Shown here one piece after another: positions 34,690 to 41,117 of a stretch of DNA of 41,117 bases. The DNA is taken from the NCBI GenBank assembly GCA_964400685.1, contig CAYNVT010000028.1, positions 1 to 41,117 on the forward strand. Reading direction: 5' to 3'. Position 1 is the stretch's first letter. Each line of letters starts with the position of its first letter. The position numbers were made by a program, and so were the translations under genes. The notes under the pieces were generated by a model, which was not told where the DNA came from, made no database searches, and saw only the letters and a list, made by a program, of their open reading frames with translations. Origin of the DNA: DATCTV01 sp964400685. GTDB taxonomy: Bacteria; Desulfobacterota; Desulfomonilia; UBA1062.

Positions 34690-35709
34690 TCAGTCCCCGG
34701 ATGTATATTCTTCCCTGTACACCTCTGAGAAAGACATGGCTGCTGCAAATATAACCGGACCTATCACGATACCGGGGACGCCGATCATCTGAATCCCGCC
34801 TAGAACCGAGAACAGTATCCATATCGGGCTGATTCCCTCCGATCCCTTCATAAGGTAAGGGCCCAGCACATTGTCGCATATTCCTATCACGACTATTCCA
34901 TAGCATGCAATGAACAGCGCCTCTTTCAGCCCCGAGGTCACGAGCAGGACTATGACCGCTGATGTCCATACCGTAATCGAGCCTATAATGGGAATCATTA
35001 TCCCGGTTGCAACGGCCAGGCACCACAGAAAAACCGGGAGTCCGGTGAAGTAAAATCCGGGGAAGGATATGAGTGCAACCGCCAGCGAATTAAGCAGCAT
35101 CCCCCTGACAACAGATATGCTGACACCTCTTAATTTCTTCATTATCTTCACAGTCTGATGCCCCGGCAGGGGTATTGTCCTGATCAGAAACCTTATCATA
35201 GCCGAGCCGTCTCTCAGAAAGCAGAACATGGACATGAGAAACACCAGAATGCCTGCCGCAATCTTTATGGTGTTGGTCATTAATACTGCGCTGATTCCTA
35301 TTATGAACGATTCGAGATGAGACACCTGGCTCATGACCAGCTGCCTTATTGTCCTCTCGGACAGGTGAAGATAGTTGTTAGTATAATAAAATATCCTTTT
35401 TATACCTGCAGGCGGCCTGTCAAGATACCGGGGTATGTCGCCCATCCATTCCGATGCCTCGCTGATGACATATGTGCCGATAATTACGAGCGGGATAAGC
35501 ACAATGGCTGTAAACATCACCACCACCAGAAATGATGCCATAGTGCGTCTGCCTTTCATAAACCCGAGAACCCTTTTATAAACAGGATACATTAATGCTG
35601 CGAAAACCATTGCAAGCAGGATCACGCTCACATAAGGCATGAATATGAGAACAAGCAGTAACACCGATAGAAACATTGCAAAAAAGAAAAATGGTATTTT
35701 CTGGTTCAC
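34690..35709 (-). CDS. AI-2E family (PerM-like) transporter
   Basis: 339 aa from a GTG preceded by GGGGAG. The start MNQKIPFFFFAMFLSVLLLVLIF and about seven to eight hydrophobic helices across the chain, with a central charged loop (about 90-165) and the family pattern PGFYFTGLPVFLWCLAVATGIMIPIIGS, match the AI-2E/PerM membrane family. Members export or permeate small molecules, but few have tested substrates. It lies 30 bases after the outer-membrane gene and is followed by a 203-base gap before the kinase. Confidence 0.85.
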   Translation of the reverse strand: MNQKIPFFFFAMFLSVLLLVLIFMPYVSVILLAMVFAALMYPVYKRVLGFMKGRRTMASFLVVVMFTAIVLIPLVIIGTYVISEASEWMGDIPRYLDRPPAGIKRIFYYTNNYLHLSERTIRQLVMSQVSHLESFIIGISAVLMTNTIKIAAGILVFLMSMFCFLRDGSAMIRFLIRTIPLPGHQTVKIMKKLRGVSISVVRGMLLNSLAVALISFPGFYFTGLPVFLWCLAVATGIMIPIIGSITVWTSAVIVLLVTSGLKEALFIACYGIVVIGICDNVLGPYLMKGSEGISPIWILFSVLGGIQMIGVPGIVIGPVIFAAAMSFSEVYREEYTSGD

Positions 35710-35738
35710 TCATTCTCCCCGGCTATATACTCGACATC

Positions 35739-37001
35739 TCAGAAATAAACCCTTCCCAGCAGATAAACCGACCTCGGGTAAAGACCGAATTCCGATTTAA
35801 CGTCAAGGGCGAAATTACCTGCATTGTAAAAAGAGGTTTCTCCGTACGGGATAACCCCTCCCAGTATGAGCTCCGCCTCATCGCTTATGCTGTAGATAAC
35901 GCCCGGGCCGAACAGGATGGATCCGTCATCAAGGTTTGCAAGCAGTACACCCTGCAGTGTGAACAGGGGCGTTGGTTCTCCCATGACGAATATCCCGAAA
36001 TAATTCCTGGCCAGATACGGGTCCATGATATCAGGGTAGTCCACGATGCGTTCCATATAATCATCCGGATTGGATTTGCCGTTTCCGTGATAAAAATATT
36101 CCAGTATCACATGAAGCGAATTTTCCCACCTCTTGTCAATACCTGCCGAAATCTGAAAGAAATCAGCATGTGCCTCGCCTTCGGCCGGATGGGAATAGTT
36201 ACCTTCGAGCCTTAACCCCAGCCCGAGAGCTTCAGCATTCAGCGTCATTCCAAGGAGCCTTCTGGTGTCTGTCTTGCCGGCAATAAGCGAGACATCGACG
36301 CTTTTCACATTAGTTGAGCCGCGCAGCATCACAGCGGATCTTTCCCATGAAGGGTCATTGCCGTCATAACCTGCGACACCCAGAGCGGTTATGGTGGAAA
36401 GGTCTGTAATGTCATAATCGAAACGCAATGCATCAACCCCGGGCCTGAATTCCCTGTCTACCGCGGTTGCGGAAAAAGGATAGAAAACATCGTTCGGTGT
36501 GAATATGAAATTATTGGCAAGGCTTACAGGCTGCCTGCCTGCCGTCAGGTTAGACCTCTCAGAATGATACTTGACGCTCAACTGGTCGATGTCGCCTATA
36601 ATCTTCGAACTGCCGGTCTGCGATATTTCCCAGTACAGTTCAGGAAATCTGTATGGACTGTCCTTCTCATTGCTGTAGTTAGAGAAATATGTCTGTTCGT
36701 TAGAGCTCGCATAGATATACCCGTTGAAATCCAGGCGAGTGTTTCCGGCTATTGTCGAATCGAGCAGGAGCCTCGATGTTGCGCTGTTAAAACCCTCTGT
36801 GTCTTCCGGATAAATGATTTCAGGCTGCGGATAATGGGTGAATCCGCTCATAAGGTCAACTGCCAGGCGTCCCCTGAAATTTGAATTATCCCCCTTGTAT
36901 TCGTAAAATGCTCCGGCCTTTCCCGGCAGCAGGATGAAAGTCAGGGCCATAACAATAAGGATCGGTTTTATTACTCTCTTCTTCCATCTCCTGTCACCCA
37001 T
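35739..37001 (-). CDS. Outer-membrane beta-barrel-like protein
   Basis: 420 aa. A signal peptide (about 1-31: basic start, then LIVMALTFILLPGKAGA) precedes a chain of alternating hydrophobic/polar strands with frequent aromatic residues, ending in RSVYLLGRVYF; a C-terminal Phe is the outer-membrane barrel signature. The family is not recognised, though the layout resembles DUF1302-like or porin-like proteins. The ATG and its AGGAGG both lie inside the heptad repeat run, and its first 31 bases overlap the end of the ATPase gene. Its place in an exporter operon suggests an outer-membrane exit or partner. Confidence 0.65.
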   Translation of the reverse strand: MGDRRWKKRVIKPILIVMALTFILLPGKAGAFYEYKGDNSNFRGRLAVDLMSGFTHYPQPEIIYPEDTEGFNSATSRLLLDSTIAGNTRLDFNGYIYASSNEQTYFSNYSNEKDSPYRFPELYWEISQTGSSKIIGDIDQLSVKYHSERSNLTAGRQPVSLANNFIFTPNDVFYPFSATAVDREFRPGVDALRFDYDITDLSTITALGVAGYDGNDPSWERSAVMLRGSTNVKSVDVSLIAGKTDTRRLLGMTLNAEALGLGLRLEGNYSHPAEGEAHADFFQISAGIDKRWENSLHVILEYFYHGNGKSNPDDYMERIVDYPDIMDPYLARNYFGIFVMGEPTPLFTLQGVLLANLDDGSILFGPGVIYSISDEAELILGGVIPYGETSFYNAGNFALDVKSEFGLYPRSVYLLGRVYF

Positions 37002-37747
37002 CTCCTGCCTCCTCTCTTCTGCCTTCTATCTCCTGTCTCCTGTCTCCTGTCTTCTGTCTCCTGTCTTCTGTCTCCTGCTATCTCCCCGTCCTTCATCAGG
37101 ATGAGTCTGTGCGCACGCTCCATAACCCTTGAATCATGCGTTGAAAAAAGGAATGTGGAGTTGTGGTCATGGTTAAGATGCTCCATAAGCACCAGCAGGG
37201 ATTCGGCTGTCCTGGAATCGACATTTGCGGTTGGCTCGTCGGCAAGAATAAGGGCTGGATCCGATACCACGGCCCTTGCAATCGCGACGCGCTGCTGCTG
37301 GCCTCCTGAAAGCTGGTTGGGCCTTCTGTTGGCAAGGTCGGCCATGCCGACCTCATCAAGAATGGCCATCACCCTCTCTCTCCTTTCTTTCTCGGGTCTC
37401 CCCTGGAGAACAAGAACAAATTCGGCATTCTCATAGGCGGTAAGTACAGGGATAAGGTTATATGCCTGGAATACGATCCCTATGCGGTTCATTCTCATCT
37501 TTGAAAGCTCTGCCTTTGACATCTCGGCTATATTCCTGCCCTCCACTTCTATCCTTCCTGAACTCGGCGTATCGAGCGCCCCAATCAGGTTGAGGGCCGT
37601 GGTTTTCCCCGAGCCCGAAGGTCCGCAGAGGGCTGCAAACTCGCCTCTTTTTACCGAAAGAGAAATGCCATTAAGCGCATATGTCTCGACATCGCCTGTT
37701 CTGTATATCTTTTTTACGTCCTCAAGCCTTATGATCTCTTCATTCAT
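36971..37747 (-). CDS. ABC transporter ATPase (LolD/MacB-like) with repetitive tail
   Basis: 258 aa from an ATG at 37747 with GGAG eight bases upstream. A long upstream frame is a shadow of the FtsX gene and is not used. Walker A is GPSGSGKTT at 42-50, the Q-loop is IVFQAYNL, the signature LSGGQQQRVAIARA is at about 146-159, Walker B is LILADEPT (167-174) and the switch His is THD. It resembles the LolD/MacB group that drives FtsX-type permeases. The normal core ends near residue 224; the remaining ~34 residues (DRRQETE-type repeats) are encoded by the 7-bp repeats, so the tail is likely new and dispensable. Confidence 0.9.
   Translation of the reverse strand: MNEEIIRLEDVKKIYRTGDVETYALNGISLSVKRGEFAALCGPSGSGKTTALNLIGALDTPSSGRIEVEGRNIAEMSKAELSKMRMNRIGIVFQAYNLIPVLTAYENAEFVLVLQGRPEKERRERVMAILDEVGMADLANRRPNQLSGGQQQRVAIARAVVSDPALILADEPTANVDSRTAESLLVLMEHLNHDHNSTFLFSTHDSRVMERAHRLILMKDGEIAGDRRQETEDRRQETGDRRQKRGGRRWVTGDGRRE
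36982..37072. repeat. Tandem 7-bp repeats (GACAGRA on the minus strand)
   Basis: On the minus strand thirteen contiguous 7-base units run from 37072 to 36982. The first six (37072-37031) are GACAGGA or GACAGAA without error; the next seven are degenerate (such as GATAGAA, GGCAGAA, GAGAGGA, GGCAGGA, GATGGGT, GACAGGA, GATGGAA). They encode DRRQETE, DRRQETG and DRRQKRG in the ATPase tail because 21 bases equal three units. An AGGAGG at 37013-37008 and the ATG at 37001 of the next gene lie within the run. Confidence 0.9.
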
Positions 37748-37782
37748 ACTCAAACTCCGAACCCTGAATTTGTCGCTCCATA

Positions 37783-39015
37783 TTAGATTATCTTTATCGT
37801 CTCGACCGGATTTGTCCTTGCAGCCAGGAATGCCGGATACAGACCTGTCGTCATGATAAGGACAAGTATAGCTACGATGGTATTTACAAGATGCACGGGA
37901 ATAATGGCAGCCTTTAAAAGCGGCTCGAAAAGGACCCCTCCTACAGTGTTGTCTCCCGGGGTGAGAAAAGCGGAAAAGTCGATTCCGTAAACCTGGAGGT
38001 ACCAGTACACGGGTGCAGTTATAATAAAGCCCGCAATCAGACCTGCTACGGCAAGCCAGAATGCCTCTGCCATGATAAGGCCTATGATCTTCCCGGGAGT
38101 CATTCCCATTGATATCATTATCCCGAATTCGCGCATCCTTTCCGTAACTCCCATAAGTATCGTATTCAGTATACCGGCAGCGATCACAAGGAACAGGAAT
38201 ATCTGAAAGATTATTGAAGAGGTCATATCCATTTTCATCCATCCTGAGAAATCCGGCATGAGAACGGACCATGGCAGAGATACACCGCCGTATTCCTTCG
38301 TCATAGGCATCATCTTTTTCGCTATAACTTCAGAATCCCACCTCTGTTTTACGTAAACAGCGACATGGCTGGATTCCCCCGGATTATATCCTATCTGCGT
38401 CCGTACAAAACCGATCGGCATTACTACAAGATTACTATCGGCCTCATTCACTCCTGTTGAAAATATTCCTGAGACCTTTACAAGGAAATTGACGACCTGG
38501 CCGTGCCTGTCCGTGGTGGTTATGACAAGCTTCTTTCCGGGTCTTAAATCGAGCTGCTTGGCCATCAAAGACCCGATAAGCGCATATGCGCCTTCCTGAG
38601 GAAGACTGGAGCCGGCTTTAATGTGCTTGAAGAAATACATGTTATCATTTTCTTTGGAGGGATCTATTGCAATATACCCCATCCCTGTCGAATCGACTGC
38701 TGAAGAAGCCATTCCCTGGCCGACAACCCTTTCCCTGCATGCTGTAACACCTCTGAATTGCGACAGCTTTTCCATAAGTTCTCTAGTATTCGACAAGACT
38801 TTGTCGGAACCAGGATGATCTCTGTAGTCCGACGGCTCTACGGTTATATGCCCTGATCCCATCTCTGCGGCGATGTCTATCATCCTGCCGTATGAACCGT
38901 CGGAAAGGCTTGTAAAAACGATCGTCAACAGGAATCCGAATGAGATTGAAATAATGGTGATTATAGTCCTGCGTTTATTCCGCCAAAGGTTTCTCCAGGC
39001 GAGTTTTAATATCAT
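37783..39015 (-). CDS. FtsX-like ABC transporter permease (second)
   Basis: About 410 aa from an ATG at 39015 with GAGGAAATC upstream; an upstream ATG at 39054 would overlap the preceding gene. The start MILKLAWRNLWRNKRRTIITIISISFGF is the MacB/FtsX pattern with a basic preface and a first helix. A long periplasmic domain follows (about 40-260), then three helices at about 270-295, 325-350 and 380-402. It ends FLAARTNPVETIKII, typical of FtsX-like proteins. It lies ten bases after the first permease and 35 before the ATPase, giving a heterodimeric permease pair. Confidence 0.85.
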   Translation of the reverse strand: MILKLAWRNLWRNKRRTIITIISISFGFLLTIVFTSLSDGSYGRMIDIAAEMGSGHITVEPSDYRDHPGSDKVLSNTRELMEKLSQFRGVTACRERVVGQGMASSAVDSTGMGYIAIDPSKENDNMYFFKHIKAGSSLPQEGAYALIGSLMAKQLDLRPGKKLVITTTDRHGQVVNFLVKVSGIFSTGVNEADSNLVVMPIGFVRTQIGYNPGESSHVAVYVKQRWDSEVIAKKMMPMTKEYGGVSLPWSVLMPDFSGWMKMDMTSSIIFQIFLFLVIAAGILNTILMGVTERMREFGIMISMGMTPGKIIGLIMAEAFWLAVAGLIAGFIITAPVYWYLQVYGIDFSAFLTPGDNTVGGVLFEPLLKAAIIPVHLVNTIVAILVLIMTTGLYPAFLAARTNPVETIKII

Positions 39016-39025
39016 CGAGATTTCC

Positions 39026-40252
39026 TCATGTGTAATGTATAGCCTTGACAGCATCGAGCCTTGCAGCCCTTACTGCCGGTATTGAGCCTGCTATCAGCGA
39101 AAAGATGAACAGCGAGGCAAGCGGAGACAAAACAGCGAAGGCCGATATGTCTGAAAACAGAGCTACGTTAACTGCTATCCCTGATACCGTTCCCCCCTCG
39201 AACAGCACTGAAAGGTCGATCCCGTATGTCTGAAGACTTATCGCAAGAGGTATGCCTACCGACATGCCTATTATGGCTGCAACAGTCGTCTGGACAAGGA
39301 TTTCAAGGATCACCATGCAAAAGACATCAACAGGCGTTACCCCCAGGGCGCTCATCATCCCGTATTCGCGGATTCGCTCGAACACGGCCATGAGCATTGC
39401 ATTGAGTATTACAATGGAGATTGCGATAAAAATAATGATCATCAAAAAAATCAAGACTATATCGAATAAATTTATAATATTCGCCAGCGCCGGATTAAGG
39501 AGCTTCCATGATCTGATATCCTGGCCTTTGCATATGTCCTTGACAATACCTATAGCAGAGTCCAGGTCATATCCGGCCGGTATCATGACGGCTATCTCAT
39601 GAGCCCCTTGAGGCATCACCATAAGATCCCGGAACGTGTTTATCGGCATTATAAATCCCGCCCGGTCGGTCAGTTCACTGACCGATTTGAGAATGCCCCT
39701 TACCCTGAACAGATCATTTGCAATCGACCCGTCGGCTGCCTGCGAGACTATTACGATCTCGTCACCGACGCCTGCGGAAAGGCTCCTGGCAAGCCTTTTA
39801 CCTATGACAACCCCCTTAGTATCTGCATTGTCCAGCCATTTTCCTTCCATCATCTGTCCGGGCATCCCAAACGCCCAGTTCTCTGCGGACGCATCTACAC
39901 CCTCTATCAGAACACCGGCCGATGACTCATCCTTCGCGGCAAGCCCGCTTGAAAAAAGTCTCGGAACCGCTTTGAACCCCCTGGAATTAACAGCCCTGAC
40001 ATAATCGTCAGGATTACGCATGATTTTATAAATGGATCTTGTCTCGAGATATTCCGGAGCATGGACCTGGATACTCCCCATCTGCATGGAAACGGCATTA
40101 TCGGCCAGGCTCATTTTAAATCCGTTCATCAGGCTTAAGTATATTATCATCATGCCGAGGACAAACGCCATTACGAGAGTGGTTATGGCGCTCCTCCGTT
40201 TGGCCCTCAACACATTTCTGAAAGAAAGCTTGAAGATGACTGCCGGTTTCAA
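39026..40252 (-). CDS. FtsX-like ABC transporter permease (first)
   Basis: 408 aa. The start KLSFRNVLRAKRRSAITTLVMAFVLGMMII holds the first helix; a large periplasmic domain (about 45-265) and three C-terminal helices (about 275-300, 325-350, 370-392) follow, with MMSALGVTPVDVFCMVILE, the conserved coupling-helix region that contacts the ATPase. The end IPAVRAARLDAVKAIHY is typical. It lies three bases before the LolA-like gene end. Together with the second permease and the ATPase it forms a LolCDE- or MacB-like exporter. Confidence 0.85.
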   Translation of the reverse strand: MKPAVIFKLSFRNVLRAKRRSAITTLVMAFVLGMMIIYLSLMNGFKMSLADNAVSMQMGSIQVHAPEYLETRSIYKIMRNPDDYVRAVNSRGFKAVPRLFSSGLAAKDESSAGVLIEGVDASAENWAFGMPGQMMEGKWLDNADTKGVVIGKRLARSLSAGVGDEIVIVSQAADGSIANDLFRVRGILKSVSELTDRAGFIMPINTFRDLMVMPQGAHEIAVMIPAGYDLDSAIGIVKDICKGQDIRSWKLLNPALANIINLFDIVLIFLMIIIFIAISIVILNAMLMAVFERIREYGMMSALGVTPVDVFCMVILEILVQTTVAAIIGMSVGIPLAISLQTYGIDLSVLFEGGTVSGIAVNVALFSDISAFAVLSPLASLFIFSLIAGSIPAVRAARLDAVKAIHYT

Positions 40253-40254
40253 TA

Positions 40255-41004
40255 CTATCTCCTCAGTTCGGAAATGGAGAAAAATCCTTCCCTGAATACG
40301 ACATCGAACCTCAAATCGCTGTAGATCACCTCGGTATATTCGCCGGGCTTATCCAGCGGGGTCATTACGATCCTTGTCGGTATCAGCCTTCCCGAGACGG
40401 TCTTGTAATCAGAACATGTCATGATCCTTACGATTTTTCCGTCCTCGTCATAATATATATTCTTTATTGGCTGCCAGTCGGAGGTGCGGACCGTAGCAAC
40501 TATCTTGCCCCATACGACCGGGGCATTGGGCTTTGGCGTAAGCGTTATCTCTATAATATCCTGGGAGTCCCGTCTGCCCTGAAAGGTGATCTTTGGATCG
40601 TAGTCATCGGAAAGCCTGCTTTCCTTGACAAGGTCGTCATTGTTGAAGTGGCTGCCCATCCATGAGCCCATCATCATGGCCGCGGTAAGCTTTATTGTTC
40701 TGTCAGTCTTGGGGAGGTAATTGTATATCTCGTCAAAGACCTTCAGGGTGGCTGTCCCCTGCTCCTTCAGCGGCAGAAGGACCTTCACCAGGGAGTAGTT
40801 GATTCCCTTCGAATACATTTCCATCGTGAGAGACCGCTTCCAGTTTGATGTTTTAACATTCATTACCATCTTCCCTTTTGAAGAAGTACCCCTCCAAAGG
40901 TCATCCTGTTTTGCAAGTATTTCATATGCATCAGGGGTTTTGGCCCCGACAATCACAAACATTAAAGCCGCAACAAAAAATAAGCTCATCTTTCTTAAAT
41001 ACAT
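40255..41004 (-). CDS. LolA-like outer membrane lipoprotein-sorting protein
   Basis: About 249 aa from an ATG at 41004 preceded by GGAGG; an upstream ATG at 41016 lacks a site. A signal peptide (about 1-21, LFFVAALMFVIVGA) precedes a LolA-fold domain. The family pattern is clear: MEMYSKGINYSLVKVLLPLKEQGTATLKVFDEIYNYLPKTDRTIKLTAAMMMGSWMGSHFNNDDLV. Related proteins are annotated as outer membrane lipoprotein-sorting proteins and are often encoded next to FtsX-type exporters. It is the first gene of the operon in the window and probably the periplasmic carrier for it. Its 5' flank (41005-41117) shows no clear promoter. Confidence 0.85.
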   Translation of the reverse strand: MYLRKMSLFFVAALMFVIVGAKTPDAYEILAKQDDLWRGTSSKGKMVMNVKTSNWKRSLTMEMYSKGINYSLVKVLLPLKEQGTATLKVFDEIYNYLPKTDRTIKLTAAMMMGSWMGSHFNNDDLVKESRLSDDYDPKITFQGRRDSQDIIEITLTPKPNAPVVWGKIVATVRTSDWQPIKNIYYDEDGKIVRIMTCSDYKTVSGRLIPTRIVMTPLDKPGEYTEVIYSDLRFDVVFREGFFSISELRR

Positions 41005-41117
41005 GCCCCCCTCCACAGAAAAACTATATTTCCTGAAAGCTTTATACCATTTTATTTTTCGAAAACGCAGACCTTTTGCAATAATAAATCATTCAAGTTC
41101 ATTAGCAGTATATTCCG

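Noticed and set aside
34649..35026. Minus-strand frame with acidic, repetitive sequence near the PerM gene
   Set aside because: It overlaps the PerM-family gene in a different frame and has no domain or ribosome site.
37748..38272. Upstream extension of the ABC ATPase frame
   Set aside because: The extension overlaps the second FtsX gene in another frame, with no domain of its own; a good ribosome site favours the ATG at 37747.
1..41117. tRNA, rRNA, CRISPR arrays, insertion sequences, phage genes
   Set aside because: Looked for in all gaps and found none; all intergenic gaps are under about 210 bases and hold no such element.

Overview
The window reads as a piece of the chromosome of a Gram-negative bacterium. 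Evidence includes a type II secretion (T2SS) pseudopilus operon, a LolA-like/FtsX exporter with an outer-membrane barrel-like protein, and several lipoproteins. The gene set (complete Bat operon, AroK-AroB fusion, MarR-type regulator, PAS-rich hybrid kinase, RdgC-family protein) and moderate GC would fit a Desulfobacterota/deltaproteobacterial lineage. That placement is inference: no rRNA or other strong taxonomic marker is present. I saw no tRNA, rRNA, CRISPR array, insertion sequence or phage gene.

Layout. (1) 1-4677, plus strand: the end of batA, then batB, batC, batD and batE, overlapping or nearly so. This is the Bat aerotolerance/von Willebrand module; batA is cut by the window edge. 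(2) 4734-9711, minus strand: an AT-rich four-helix membrane protein, a Cys-rich DUF3795-type protein, signal peptidase I, a large exported six-hairpin-glycosidase-like lipoprotein and a lipoate/octanoyl-transfer protein. (3) 9752-16864, minus strand: a housekeeping run of accB, efp, an M24 Xaa-Pro peptidase, aroQ, a TPR protein, an aroK-aroB fusion, aroC, a HAD phosphatase and a phosphoribosyltransferase. (4) 16921-25174, minus strand: a T2SS operon in transcription order parvulin lipoprotein, gspF, G, H, I, J, K, L, M, N; gspC, gspD and gspE are not in the window. (5) 25332-27156, minus strand: thiamine pyrophosphokinase, an rfbC-type epimerase and an iron-sulfur flavoprotein. (6) 27322-31351: a mixed-strand accessory stretch with a purple-acid-phosphatase-like lipoprotein, a MarR regulator, an HExxH protein, a small lipoprotein and an RdgC-family protein. 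(7) 31478-41004, minus strand: a likely envelope operon in transcription order LolA-like protein, two FtsX-type permeases, ABC ATPase, outer-membrane barrel-like protein, AI-2E/PerM-family permease and hybrid histidine kinase.

How the parts fit. Much of the window concerns the cell envelope: leader peptide removal (LepB), pseudopilus assembly with a dedicated peptidyl-prolyl isomerase lipoprotein, and a MacB/LolCDE-like transport machine with its own periplasmic LolA-like partner. The shikimate genes aroQ, aroKB and aroC supply three of the seven pathway enzymes plus shikimate kinase in one transcription unit with efp and accB.

The most unusual signals are two non-coding ones. The first is a run of 7-bp tandem repeats (GACAGRA on the minus strand) that encodes a repetitive C-terminal tail on the ABC ATPase and also supplies the ribosome binding site and start of the next gene. 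The second is a terminator-shaped hairpin in which the ribosome binding site and start codon of the lipoate-ligase-like gene are buried. No wholly new enzymatic system could be established from the sequence alone.
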